Assembly: GCF_040219615.1 (NCBI RefSeq)
Contig: NZ_JAVJSE010000014.1
Span: 124,001 to 188,000 of the forward strand
Direction of reading: 5' to 3'
Source: Thalassobaculum_A sp040219615
Lineage (GTDB): Bacteria; Pseudomonadota; Alphaproteobacteria; Thalassobaculales; Thalassobaculaceae
DNA: 64,000 bases
Part shown: positions 26,010-33,910 of the stretch, piece after piece
Layout: each line of letters opens with the position of its first letter
Numbering within the stretch: position 1 is the first letter of the stretch
The notes under the pieces: model-generated
Databases searched by the model: none
The model's input: the letters and a program-made list of their open reading frames with translations, nothing else
What the model was told of the DNA's origin: nothing
Made by a program: the position numbers and the translations under genes

Positions 26010-27076
26010 GCGTCGCGTTCCCCGGCCATTTCGCCATTCCGCCGCCGCAGCAGGCCGTCGTAGAGTTCGGCCTCGCCGACCACGCCCAGCACCGCCCCGT
26101 CGGGGCCCAGTACCGGGAACGGGCCACCGCGCTCGCGCGCCAGCGACACCAGTTCGCGCATCGGCGTGTCCGGCCCGACGGCGCGCCCGCGGTCGAGGTC
26201 CTCGCCGTCGCGCGCGGGGCGCATCAGCGAGACCGCGCACAGCACGTTCAGCGGGTTCACGTTGGCGACGAAGGCGCGGACGTAGTCGTTGGCCGGCCGG
26301 GTGACGATCTCCTCGGGCCGGCCGTACTGCACGATCCGGCCGCCCTCCATGATCGCGATGTGAGTGCCGATCTTCAGGGCCTCGTCCAGGTCGTGGCTGA
26401 CGAACACGATGGTCTTCTTCAGGGCGCGCTGAAGCTCCATCAGCTCGTCCTGCAGGTGCTCGCGGATCAGCGGGTCGAGGGCCGAGAACGGCTCGTCCAT
26501 CAGCAGGATGTCGGCGTCGGTGGCGAGCGCCCGGGCCAGGCCGACCCGCTGCTGCATGCCGCCGGACAGCTCGTGCGGCTTCTTGTCGGCCCACTGGTCG
26601 AGCCGGACCAGGGCCAGCTTCTCGTCCACCAGGCGGTCCCGCTCGGCCCGCGGCAGGCCGCGCAGCTCGAGGCCCAGACCGACATTCTCGCGGATCGTGC
26701 GCCACGGCATCAGCGCGAACTGCTGGAACACCATGGCGATGCGGTCGGTGCGCAGCCGGCGCAGGGTGGCGGCGTCGCAGCTCGCCACGTCGACCTGGCC
26801 GCCCCGGTCGGCGATCAGCACCCGGCCGCGGCTGACCCTGTTCAGGCCGTTCACGCAGCGCAGCAGGGACGACTTGCCGGAACCGGACAGACCCATCAGC
26901 ACGCAGATCTCGCCCTCGTCGATGCACAGGGTGGCGTCGCGCACGCCGACCACTGCGCCGGTCTCCTCCAGCACCCGGTTGCGGTCGGCGCCCTGGTCGA
27001 TCAGGCCGAGCGCCGCCTTCTGGGTGGCCGGGGTGCCGAACACCACGTCGACATGCTCGAAGACGATGGCGTCCAT
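26006..27076 (-). CDS. choV: Choline/glycine betaine ABC transporter ATP-binding protein
   Basis: A 356-residue ATPase of the quaternary-amine uptake family (ProV/OpuAA/ChoV). The N-terminal segment 'VVFGTPATQKAALGLIDQG' is characteristic of the choline-specific ChoV branch. Walker A is GLSGSGKSS (62-70), the signature is 'LSGGMQQRVGLARAL', Walker B is 'ILLMDEPFSALD', and 'QQFALMPWRTI' is the usual Q-loop. After residue 260 a single CBS-like segment follows ('DTPMRELVSLARERGGPFPVL'), which in this family can sense ionic strength. It lies 39 nt behind choW. Confidence 0.9.
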   Translation of the reverse strand: MDAIVFEHVDVVFGTPATQKAALGLIDQGADRNRVLEETGAVVGVRDATLCIDEGEICVLMGLSGSGKSSLLRCVNGLNRVSRGRVLIADRGGQVDVASCDAATLRRLRTDRIAMVFQQFALMPWRTIRENVGLGLELRGLPRAERDRLVDEKLALVRLDQWADKKPHELSGGMQQRVGLARALATDADILLMDEPFSALDPLIREHLQDELMELQRALKKTIVFVSHDLDEALKIGTHIAIMEGGRIVQYGRPEEIVTRPANDYVRAFVANVNPLNVLCAVSLMRPARDGEDLDRGRAVGPDTPMRELVSLARERGGPFPVLGPDGAVLGVVGEAELYDGLLRRRNGEMAGERDA

Positions 27077-27115
27077 GGTCAGTGCCCGCCCACCATCTCG
27101 GTGAGCCCCCCCATC

Positions 27116-27979
27116 TCAGTGTCCCCCGCCGGAGGGCGGCTCGGACTGTCGCATGATCCGGTCCATCAGGATCGCCACGATCACGATGGCCAGCCCGGCC
27201 TCGAAGCCCTGGGCGATGTTCACGGTGTTGAGCGCCCGCACTACCGGCTTGCCCAGGCCGTTGGCGCCGACCAGGGCGGCGATCACCACCATCGACAGCG
27301 ACAGCATGATGCACTGGGTCACGCCGGCCATGATGGTCGGCATGGCGTGCGGCAGCTCGACCTTCAGCAGCAGCTGCCGGCGGGTGGCCCCGAACGCCTC
27401 GCCGGCCTCGATCAGCGGCTTCGGCACGTTGCGCACGCCCAGCTCGGTCAGCCGGATCGGGGCGGGGATCGCGAACACCACGGTCGAGATCAGCCCCGGC
27501 ACCACGCCGAGGCCGAACAGCATCAGGGTCGGGATCAGGTAGACGAAGGTCGGGATGGTCTGCATCAGGTCGAGCACCGGCCGGATCGCCGAGTAGAACC
27601 ATCTGTTGTGGGCGGCGTAGATGCCGACCGGCACCCCCAGGATCACGCACACCAGGGTGGCGGAGAGCACCAGCGCCAGGGTTTCGACCGTCGCCTCCCA
27701 GTAACCGAGGTTCAGGATCAGCAGCAGGCCGGCGACCACCAGCGCCACCAGCCCGCGCGACCGGTGCAGCCACCAGGCCAGCGCCGCGATCAGCGCGATC
27801 AGCAGCACCGGCGGCACCGCCGACAGCAGCCAGATCACACCCTCGATGGCCCAGCCGAGGCCGTCCGAGAACGCCCGGAACTGGGCGTAGAAGTTGTCGG
27901 TCAGCCACTCGACGAAGGTCTTGACGCCGCGGCCGAGGGTCAGCTTGTTGTCCTCGACGAAGGCGGAGATCGGGTCCAT
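27116..27979 (-). CDS. choW: Choline/glycine betaine ABC transporter permease
   Basis: A 287-residue inner-membrane permease of the ProW/ChoW type with about six hydrophobic segments after an amphipathic N-terminus ('GRGVKTFVEWLTDNFYAQFR'). The EAA loop is 'LIEAGEAFGATRRQLLLKVELP', and the subsequent 'MAGVTQCIMLSLSMVVIAALVG' is typical of this family. The frame remains open upstream through repeat DNA, but the protein clearly begins at 'MDPISAF'. It is separated from choX by a 194-nt spacer containing REP-like inverted repeats. Confidence 0.92.
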   Translation of the reverse strand: MDPISAFVEDNKLTLGRGVKTFVEWLTDNFYAQFRAFSDGLGWAIEGVIWLLSAVPPVLLIALIAALAWWLHRSRGLVALVVAGLLLILNLGYWEATVETLALVLSATLVCVILGVPVGIYAAHNRWFYSAIRPVLDLMQTIPTFVYLIPTLMLFGLGVVPGLISTVVFAIPAPIRLTELGVRNVPKPLIEAGEAFGATRRQLLLKVELPHAMPTIMAGVTQCIMLSLSMVVIAALVGANGLGKPVVRALNTVNIAQGFEAGLAIVIVAILMDRIMRQSEPPSGGGH

Positions 27980-28001
27980 GTCAGCCGCCACCCCCAAAGC
28001 C

Positions 28002-28136
28002 GTCATCCCGAACCGGGCCGCCGAAGGCGGAATGGAGCCGGGACCCACCGGCCGCCGCGATGCCGGACGTCACCGGCGCCCGTCGCACCGTTGGTCCCGG
28101 ATCGGCCGCGCCAGCGCGCGTCCGTCCGGGATGACG
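28002..28136. repeat. REP-like inverted repeat pair between choX and choW
   Basis: Two related GC-rich units in opposite orientation: 28002-28047 runs from GTCATCCCG to GAGCCGGGACCCA, and 28092-28136 runs from GGTCCCGGAT to CCGGGATGAC. Each can fold on itself and the two can pair with each other. The same consensus (GTCATCCCGG...CTCCGGGACCC) occurs again at 31476-31585, so this is a dispersed genomic repeat. Its place between a binding-protein gene and a permease gene resembles the REP element between malE and malF of E. coli. Confidence 0.7.
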
Positions 28137-28173
28137 ACGGGTAGGGGGGCGGCTCCTCACTGACCGGCCCGCC

Positions 28174-29115
28174 TCAGAGGCCGAGTTCCTTCTTCAGCGC
28201 GGCCTTGGCGTCGCCGCCCTTGCGGGTGGTCACGCCGTCGAGCCAGGCCATCGCCAGGTCGGGATGCGCCTTCAGGTACTTCTCGGCGGCCTTCTCCGGC
28301 TTCATGCCGTCGTCCAGGATCAGGCCCATGACGGCGTTCTCCATCTCCAGCGTGAATTTCAGGTTCGCCAGGAACCTGCCGAGGTTCGGGCACTCCTTGG
28401 TCAGGCCGGCCCGCACGTTGGTGTAGACCGTGGCGCCGCCGTAGTCCGGGCCGAAGTAGTCGTCGCCGCCGGCCAGGTAGGCGAGCTCGAAGTTGGCGTT
28501 CATCGGGTGCGGCGCCCAGCCCAGGAACACGATCCATTCCTTGGCGCGCACCGCCCGGGCCACCTGGCTCAGCATGCCCTGCTCGGAGGATTCGACGACC
28601 TCCCAGCCCTTCAGGCCGAAGGCGTCCTTGTCGATCATGTCCTGGATCAGCCGGTTGCCGTCGTTGCCCGGCTCGATGCCGTACAGCTTGCCGCCGAACT
28701 TGTCCTTGTGGCCGGCGAGGTCGGCGAAGTTCTTGACCCCGGCGGCGGCGACATAGGCCGGCACCGCCAGCGTGTATTTCGCGCCCTCCAGGTTGGCCCG
28801 CAGGCTCTCGACCGAGCCGTCGTCGGTGTAGGGCTTCAGGTCGGCGGCCATCGACGGCATCCAGTTGCCGAGGAACACGTCGACGTCCTTGTTCTTCAGG
28901 CTGGCATAGGTGACCGGCACTGAGAGGATCTGGGTCTCGGGATCGTAGTCGAGCGCGTCCAGCACCACCGAGGCGGCGGCCGTCGTCGCGGTTATGTCGG
29001 TCCAGCCCACGTCCGAGAAGGTCACGTCCTCGCAGGACTCCGGGTCGGCGGCCAGGGTCGGGCCGGCGGCGAGAAGGGCGGTCGCCAGGACCGCCGCGCC
29101 GAGCGAACTGCGCAT
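28174..29115 (-). CDS. choX: Choline ABC transporter periplasmic binding protein
   Basis: A 313-residue exported binding protein with a signal peptide ending 'AAGPTLAADP'. Motifs for an aromatic cage are placed as in the choline-binding ChoX group: 'DVGWTDI', 'FLGNWMPSM', 'VPAYVAAAG' and 'FLGWAPHPMN', giving the Trp/Tyr residues that hold the quaternary ammonium by cation-pi contacts. The start at 29115 is set by AGGGGG about 9 nt upstream; the frame is open further. It is the first gene of the choXWV unit. With betB nearby the import route feeds glycine betaine synthesis. Confidence 0.92.
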   Translation of the reverse strand: MRSSLGAAVLATALLAAGPTLAADPESCEDVTFSDVGWTDITATTAAASVVLDALDYDPETQILSVPVTYASLKNKDVDVFLGNWMPSMAADLKPYTDDGSVESLRANLEGAKYTLAVPAYVAAAGVKNFADLAGHKDKFGGKLYGIEPGNDGNRLIQDMIDKDAFGLKGWEVVESSEQGMLSQVARAVRAKEWIVFLGWAPHPMNANFELAYLAGGDDYFGPDYGGATVYTNVRAGLTKECPNLGRFLANLKFTLEMENAVMGLILDDGMKPEKAAEKYLKAHPDLAMAWLDGVTTRKGGDAKAALKKELGL

Positions 29116-29194
29116 GATTGAAACCCCCTGTCTGTCGTTCTGGTTAAGGACCAGCATGCCAATTGATGCTGGAAAGGCAAGGCGGGCGTTCCCG

Positions 29195-29845
29195 TCAGCG
29201 TCGGATCAGGTCGCGTCCGCGACCGGTGCGGGCCTGCCAGCCGGCGCGCTCGAGTTCCGGGTCGACATGCTCCTCCTCGGGATGGCCGACGCAGAGATAG
29301 GCGGTGAAGCGCCAGTCTTCGGGCACCGCCAGGTCGCGGGCCAGCCGGTCGGGATCCAGGATCGACACCCAGCCGACCCCGATGCCGGCGGCCCGGGCGG
29401 CCAGCCACAGGGTGTGGACCGCCATCACCGTCGAGTGCTCCAGGGTCTGCGGCATGGTGCGGCGGCCGAGGCCGTGGCCCTGGGCGGTGCCGGTGTCGGT
29501 GAACACCGCCAGTTGCACCGGCGCGTGGTCCAGCCCCGCCAGCTTGAGCTTGGCGTAGAGGTGCCGGCGCTCGCCCGGCTGGGCGGCCAGGGCGTCGGCG
29601 TTGGCGGCCTCGAAGTTGGCGCGCACCGCGGTTCGGGCCGCCGGCGTCTCGACCAGCACGAACCGCCAGGGCTGGCTGTTGCCGACCGACGGCGCCAGGT
29701 CGGCGAGATCCAGCAGCCGGCCGAGCAGCGCCGGATCGAGCGGGTCGGTGCGGAACCGCCGCACGTCCCGGCGCCAGCGCAGCAGCCGCTCGAGCCCGTC
29801 GCGGAAGCCGTCGTCGAAGCGGGGCAGGGGCTCGGGGTCGGTCAA
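29195..29845 (-). CDS. bluB: 5,6-dimethylbenzimidazole synthase, BluB family
   Basis: A 216-residue flavin-dependent nitroreductase-fold protein of the BluB type, which consumes reduced FMN to make the lower ligand of vitamin B12. Diagnostic segments are 'RRDVRRFRTDPL' with Asp27, 'LAPSVGNSQPWRFVLVE', 'RRHLYAKLKLAGLDHAPVQ', 'TMPQTLEHSTVMAVHTLWLAA' and 'GIGVGWVSILDPDRL' whose Ser matches a residue known to matter in BluB. No ATG is in frame near the start; TTG 29845 gives the expected N-terminus. It is divergent from betB. No other cobalamin gene or cobalamin riboswitch is seen here. Confidence 0.82.
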   Translation of the reverse strand: MTDPEPLPRFDDGFRDGLERLLRWRRDVRRFRTDPLDPALLGRLLDLADLAPSVGNSQPWRFVLVETPAARTAVRANFEAANADALAAQPGERRHLYAKLKLAGLDHAPVQLAVFTDTGTAQGHGLGRRTMPQTLEHSTVMAVHTLWLAARAAGIGVGWVSILDPDRLARDLAVPEDWRFTAYLCVGHPEEEHVDPELERAGWQARTGRGRDLIRR

Positions 29846-29953
29846 TCCTGTCGTCCGTCGGTTGGTCGCCGGGAGCGGCACTGTGCCCGCATCATCGGCG
29901 AACCGGAACCGCCGGCCTTTCCCGGATGCGTCGCGGACGGTAGAACGGCCGTC

Positions 29954-31450
29954 ATGACGACACTCGAAACCATCCCGCTGTGGATCGACGGCGGCCCGGC
30001 CGATGCCCGGTCCGGCCGCCGCTTCGCCACCGACAATCCCGCCACCGGCAAGCGGCTCGCCGAGGTGCAGGAGGCCGGCCTCGAGGACGTCGACGCCGCG
30101 GTCGCCGCGGCCAAGGCCGCGTTCCCGGCCTGGTCGCGGATGACCGGCGCCGAGCGCGGCCGGATCCTGCACAGGGCGGCGCAGATCCTGCGGTCGCGCA
30201 ACGACGCGATCGCGCGGCTGGAAGTGCTGGACACCGGCAAGCCGATCAGCGAGGCGCTGGCGGTCGACGTGGCGTCCGGCGCCGACTGCCTGGAATTCTT
30301 CGCCGGCGTGGCCCCGGCGATCGCCGGCGAGCATATCGATTTGGGTGGCGGCGGCGGGGGCAGTGCCGGCGGGGGCGGCGCCTTCGCCTACACCCGGCGC
30401 GAGCCGCTGGGCGTGTGCGCCGGTATCGGCGCCTGGAACTACCCGATCCAGATCGCCTGCTGGAAGGCGGCGCCGGCGCTGGCCTGCGGCAACACCATGG
30501 TGTTCAAGCCGTCCGAGGCCACGCCGGTGACCGCGATCGAGCTGGCCAGGGCGCTGGCCGAGGCCGGCGCCCCGCCGGGGGTGTTCAACATCGTGCAGGG
30601 TGCCGCCGAGACCGGCGCGGCGCTGGTCGGGCATCCGGACGTGGCCAAGGTGTCGCTGACCGGCTCGGTGCCGACCGGCAAGCGGGCGATGGCCGCCGCC
30701 GCCGCCACCCTCAAGCACGTCACCATGGAGCTCGGCGGCAAGTCGCCGCTGCTGGTGTTCGAGGACGCCCACATCGACAACGCGGTGTCGGCGGCGCTGA
30801 ACGCCAATTTCTACACCCAGGGCGAGATCTGCTCGAACGGCACCCGGGTGTTCCTGCACCGCCGGATCCGCGACGCCTTCGTCGACGCCATGATGCCGCG
30901 CATCCAGCGCATGCGGATCGGCGACCCGATGGACCCGGCGACCACCATCGGGGCATTGATCTCGCGACAGCACATGGAGAAGGTGCTGGGCTTCGTCGAC
31001 AGCGGGCTGAAACAGGGGGCGAAGCTGCTGTGCGGCGGTGCCCGGGTGACCGACGGCGCCTGCGCCGACGGCTGGTTCGTGGCGCCGACGGTGTTCGAGG
31101 CGCCGGACGACTCCCTGTCCATCGTGCGCGAGGAGATCTTCGGGCCGGTGATGACCCTGCTGGTGTTCGACGACGAGGACGAGGCGGTGGCGCGCGCCAA
31201 CGCCACGCCGTTCGGCCTGGCGGCCGGGCTGTTCACCCGCGACCTGGCGCGCGCCCACCGGGTGGCGGCGCGGCTGGAGGCCGGGACGGTGTGGGTCAAC
31301 GACTACAACCTGACGCCGATCGAGATGCCGTTCGGCGGCGTCAAGCAGTCGGGCCTCGGCCGCGAGAACGGTCTTGCGGCGATCGAGCACTACACCCAGC
31401 GCAAGTCGGTGTTCGTGCAGCTCGGCGACGTGGCGACGGCATTCACGTAG
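29954..31450 (+). CDS. betB: Betaine aldehyde dehydrogenase
   Basis: A 498-residue NAD(P)+-dependent aldehyde dehydrogenase that would convert betaine aldehyde to glycine betaine. Motifs: 'GIGAWNYPIQIACWKAAPAL' (BetB type), 'FKPSEATPVTAIELA', Gly motif 'LTGSVPTGKRAM', general base Glu in 'TMELGGKSPLLVF', catalytic Cys in 'GEICSNGTRVFL', and 'EEIFGPVM'. A Gly-rich insertion with two runs of glycines lies near residue 135, before 'FAYTRREP', and is unusual. The choline transporter genes across the divergent bluB support the betaine assignment, although no choline dehydrogenase (betA) or betI is visible in the window. Confidence 0.9.
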   Translation: MTTLETIPLWIDGGPADARSGRRFATDNPATGKRLAEVQEAGLEDVDAAVAAAKAAFPAWSRMTGAERGRILHRAAQILRSRNDAIARLEVLDTGKPISEALAVDVASGADCLEFFAGVAPAIAGEHIDLGGGGGGSAGGGGAFAYTRREPLGVCAGIGAWNYPIQIACWKAAPALACGNTMVFKPSEATPVTAIELARALAEAGAPPGVFNIVQGAAETGAALVGHPDVAKVSLTGSVPTGKRAMAAAAATLKHVTMELGGKSPLLVFEDAHIDNAVSAALNANFYTQGEICSNGTRVFLHRRIRDAFVDAMMPRIQRMRIGDPMDPATTIGALISRQHMEKVLGFVDSGLKQGAKLLCGGARVTDGACADGWFVAPTVFEAPDDSLSIVREEIFGPVMTLLVFDDEDEAVARANATPFGLAAGLFTRDLARAHRVAARLEAGTVWVNDYNLTPIEMPFGGVKQSGLGRENGLAAIEHYTQRKSVFVQLGDVATAFT

Positions 31451-31475
31451 TCGGCCGGGGCGCCCGTCGCTTCGT

Positions 31476-31585
31476 GGATCCCGGAGCCGCCCGCTACGCG
31501 GACTCTCCGGGATGACGAGGTAAATGACCCGACACTCCATTCCGTCATCCCGGAGAAGCCGCGTGAGCGGCTGGCTCCGGGACCC
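31476..31585. repeat. Paired REP-like elements between betB and a convergent gene
   Basis: Unit 1 (31476-31516, GGATCCCGGAG...CTCCGGGATGAC) and unit 2 (31544-31585, GTCATCCCGG...GGCTCCGGGACCC) share one consensus in opposite orientation, separated by 27 nt. Each contains its own hairpin. They lie between two convergent stops and could act as a bidirectional transcription barrier. They match the units at 28002-28136. Confidence 0.7.
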
Positions 31586-31614
31586 ACCCGCTGCTCCGTC
31601 ACCTGTCGCTGGCC

Positions 31615-32478
31615 TCAGCCGCCCGCCCGGGCGGCGCGCTTGCGCTTCAGTTCCTCCCACTCGGCCATGACCTGGGCCTTGCGGGCCTCGAAGGCGGCGG
31701 CGTTGCGGGCGTCGATGATCGCGCGCTGCTTGCGCAGGAACTCGGCGTTGGCGGCGCGCGCCGCCTTGATCATCCGGTACTGCTCGGCGCGCCTGACCCG
31801 GTCGCGCGACATCTCGGCGCGCCGGGTGTCGGCGGCGACCGCTTCCGGGGTGACCGGGACGGCCGAGCCGGCGGCCACGGTCACCAGGTTGGTGCGCTGG
31901 CCGTACCACAGGTCGTAGACCCGGCCCTGGTAGGCGTCGCCGCGCTGGTCGTCGCGCGAATGGTAGTAGGCGACGGCATCCTTCCAGGTGCCGACCTCGT
32001 CCTTCAGGCCGCGCAGGAAGGCGGCGGCGTAGTTGGCGTTGGTCCCGGGGTCGAACGCCTCGTTCAGGTTGTCGAAGGCGTCGGCGTGGTAGTGCAGGTT
32101 AACCTGCATGCAGCCGACGTCGATGTTCTTCACGCCGCGCGCCTGCAGCTTCATGACCTCGGCGATCGCCGCCGCCTTGCTCGGCAGGTATCGCCCGCGG
32201 CCCTCGGCCATCACCGTCCACGGCCAGGCAAAGCTTGCCCGGTGCGCCCGGTCCCAGCGCCCGGTCTCGGCCAGCGAGATCGCGCCCAGCAGGTGCGGTG
32301 CGAGCTGCTGGCTGCGCTCGGCGGCACGCGTCGCCTCGATGCACAGGGTGTGCCCCTCCAGCGTGGCCGGCGCGCTGCGGTGGGTCGGCGCCGACAGCGC
32401 CACGGTGGCGCCGACGGCCATTCCCATGGCGGTCAGGGCGATCAGCACCAGGATGCGGGTCAGAACTCGAACGGTCAT
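31615..32478 (-). CDS. Lytic transglycosylase-like protein (SLT fold)
   Basis: A 287-residue envelope protein with an N-terminal hydrophobic segment (about 8-30). The lysozyme-like domain has the catalytic Glu71 in 'HLLGAISLAETGRW', followed by 'WPWTVMAEGRGRYLPSKAAAIAEV', 'VGCMQVNLHYHADAFDNLNEAFDP', 'NANYAAAFLRGL' and 'AVAYYHSRDD'. That order fits the family of SLT-like murein hydrolases. The last 80 residues are strongly charged (Arg/Ala/Glu-rich) and likely form a long helix or coiled coil, an uncommon addition. Convergent with betB across the paired REP-like units. Confidence 0.82.
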   Translation of the reverse strand: MTVRVLTRILVLIALTAMGMAVGATVALSAPTHRSAPATLEGHTLCIEATRAAERSQQLAPHLLGAISLAETGRWDRAHRASFAWPWTVMAEGRGRYLPSKAAAIAEVMKLQARGVKNIDVGCMQVNLHYHADAFDNLNEAFDPGTNANYAAAFLRGLKDEVGTWKDAVAYYHSRDDQRGDAYQGRVYDLWYGQRTNLVTVAAGSAVPVTPEAVAADTRRAEMSRDRVRRAEQYRMIKAARAANAEFLRKQRAIIDARNAAAFEARKAQVMAEWEELKRKRAARAGG

Positions 32479-32538
32479 GCGTCACCTCCGCCCGAAGGAG
32501 AAGCAACCGTCGTGCCAATTCCGGAAATGCGCTGCCGG

Positions 32539-33576
32539 TCAGTCGGCGTCGCCCCAGGGACGGCGCGGATCGAAGCCGCCGATCACCGCGATCAGCCGGC
32601 GCATGTCGGCGGCGACCCGGGCGAAGCCGGGGGTGCGCTGGAACCGCCGCTCGTTCATGTAGAGGCCGCGCTTCAGCTCGATCTGCAGCGCGTGGACGCC
32701 GGATTCCGGCCGGCCGTAATGCCGGGTCACGAAGCCGCCGGCATAGGGGGCGTTGCGGTGCACCCGGTAGCCCTGGCGCGCCATCACCCGCTCGCAGCGC
32801 TGCACCAGCACGGTCGAGCAGGAGCCGCCGTGGCAGTCGCCCAGCACCACGTCGGCGACCGGATGGGCGCGGCCGTCGGCGCCGAGGGCGAGCACGTTCG
32901 ACGGCATCGAATGGGCGTCGATCAGGATGCAGTAGCCGAACCGGTCGAGGGTGGCCTCGATGGTCTCGGCGAGCGCGGCGTGGAACGGCCGCCAGCAGGT
33001 CTCGATGCGGCTCAGCGCGTCGGCGAAGCTGAGCTTGCCGCGGTACACCGGGGCGGCGTTCGAGACCACCCGCGCGATCGTGCCGAGGCCGGCGGCGATC
33101 CGGGCGTTCTGGGTGGTGACGTAGTCCGGCAGCGGGTCGTCGAACATCGCCGGGTCGAGCTCGAAGGCCTCGCGGTTGGCGTCGACGTAGACCCGCGGGA
33201 ACTCGGCCTTCACCAGCGGCGCGCCCAGCTCGGGGGCCGACGCGAACAGCTCGTCGACGAAGGTGTCCTCGCTGGAGCGCAGGGTCAGCTGGTCGAGCCC
33301 GGTGCGCGACAGCAGGTCCTGGGGATAGCGCTGGCCGCTGTGCGGCGACGACACCACCACCGGCAGGGTCTGGCGCGGCGGCCGGAGCACCGTCACCGGC
33401 ATGTCGAAGGCCGGGGTGGCGACCGCCGGGGTCCCGACGGCCGGGTTGGACGCAGGCGATCGGGTGGCCGACGGGGTCCCGCGGCCGGTCCAGGGGGCGG
33501 GCGGCGGCGGCACGGACGGCCCCGGGTCGTGGAGGCCGCCGGCGGTCTCTCGCCCAGGGTCGAGAACCTCGTCCAT
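32539..33576 (-). CDS. N-formylglutamate amidohydrolase family protein
   Basis: A 345-residue predicted metal-dependent amidohydrolase. Family motifs are 'VVVSSPHSGQRYPQDLL', 'SSEDTFVDELF', 'FPRVYVDANREAFELDP', 'GYCILIDAHSMPS', 'VVLGDCHGGSCS' and 'HALQIELKRGLYMNE'. HutG-type enzymes cleave N-formylglutamate to glutamate and formate at the end of one histidine degradation route. Relatives of this group also serve other formylated or acylated amino acids. The first 55 residues are low-complexity (Pro/Thr/Ala) and not part of the catalytic domain. I start at 'MDEVLDP'; the frame opens 47 codons further upstream. No other hut gene is adjacent; the ammonia-lyase relative is 28 kb away. Confidence 0.82.
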   Translation of the reverse strand: MDEVLDPGRETAGGLHDPGPSVPPPPAPWTGRGTPSATRSPASNPAVGTPAVATPAFDMPVTVLRPPRQTLPVVVSSPHSGQRYPQDLLSRTGLDQLTLRSSEDTFVDELFASAPELGAPLVKAEFPRVYVDANREAFELDPAMFDDPLPDYVTTQNARIAAGLGTIARVVSNAAPVYRGKLSFADALSRIETCWRPFHAALAETIEATLDRFGYCILIDAHSMPSNVLALGADGRAHPVADVVLGDCHGGSCSTVLVQRCERVMARQGYRVHRNAPYAGGFVTRHYGRPESGVHALQIELKRGLYMNERRFQRTPGFARVAADMRRLIAVIGGFDPRRPWGDAD

Positions 33577-33780
33577 GGCTTCTGACTTAGAGCAATCCCG
33601 CCGCCCTGTCACCGGTTCCCGTCGCGCTCCCGGCGCACCCCGGACCGGTGCCGGCGCCGGGTGGATTTTCCGCGCGGGGCGGAGCGACACGGGCTTGCAT
33701 TGCGCCGCGGAGGGCATTATGAGGAGCGTCCTTGCGGCGCCGCATTCCCCTCCGGGGGCTTCCCGATCGGCGCCGTCGGC

Positions 33781-33855
<75 letters not shown>

Positions 33856-33910
33856 TTCAAATCCGACAGTCAGCCACCGGCGGCTTGCCGGTCGAGCCGG
33901 GACGGCAGCT

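Noticed and set aside
25299..27908. A single 869-residue protein on the - strand
   Set aside because: The frame runs through the HAD gene but crosses choV and choW in the wrong frame; the real genes in another frame carry complete ABC motifs.
29195..31909. A 904-codon open frame covering the region antisense to betB
   Set aside because: Only the last 216 codons (BluB) show family motifs; the rest is betB in antisense.
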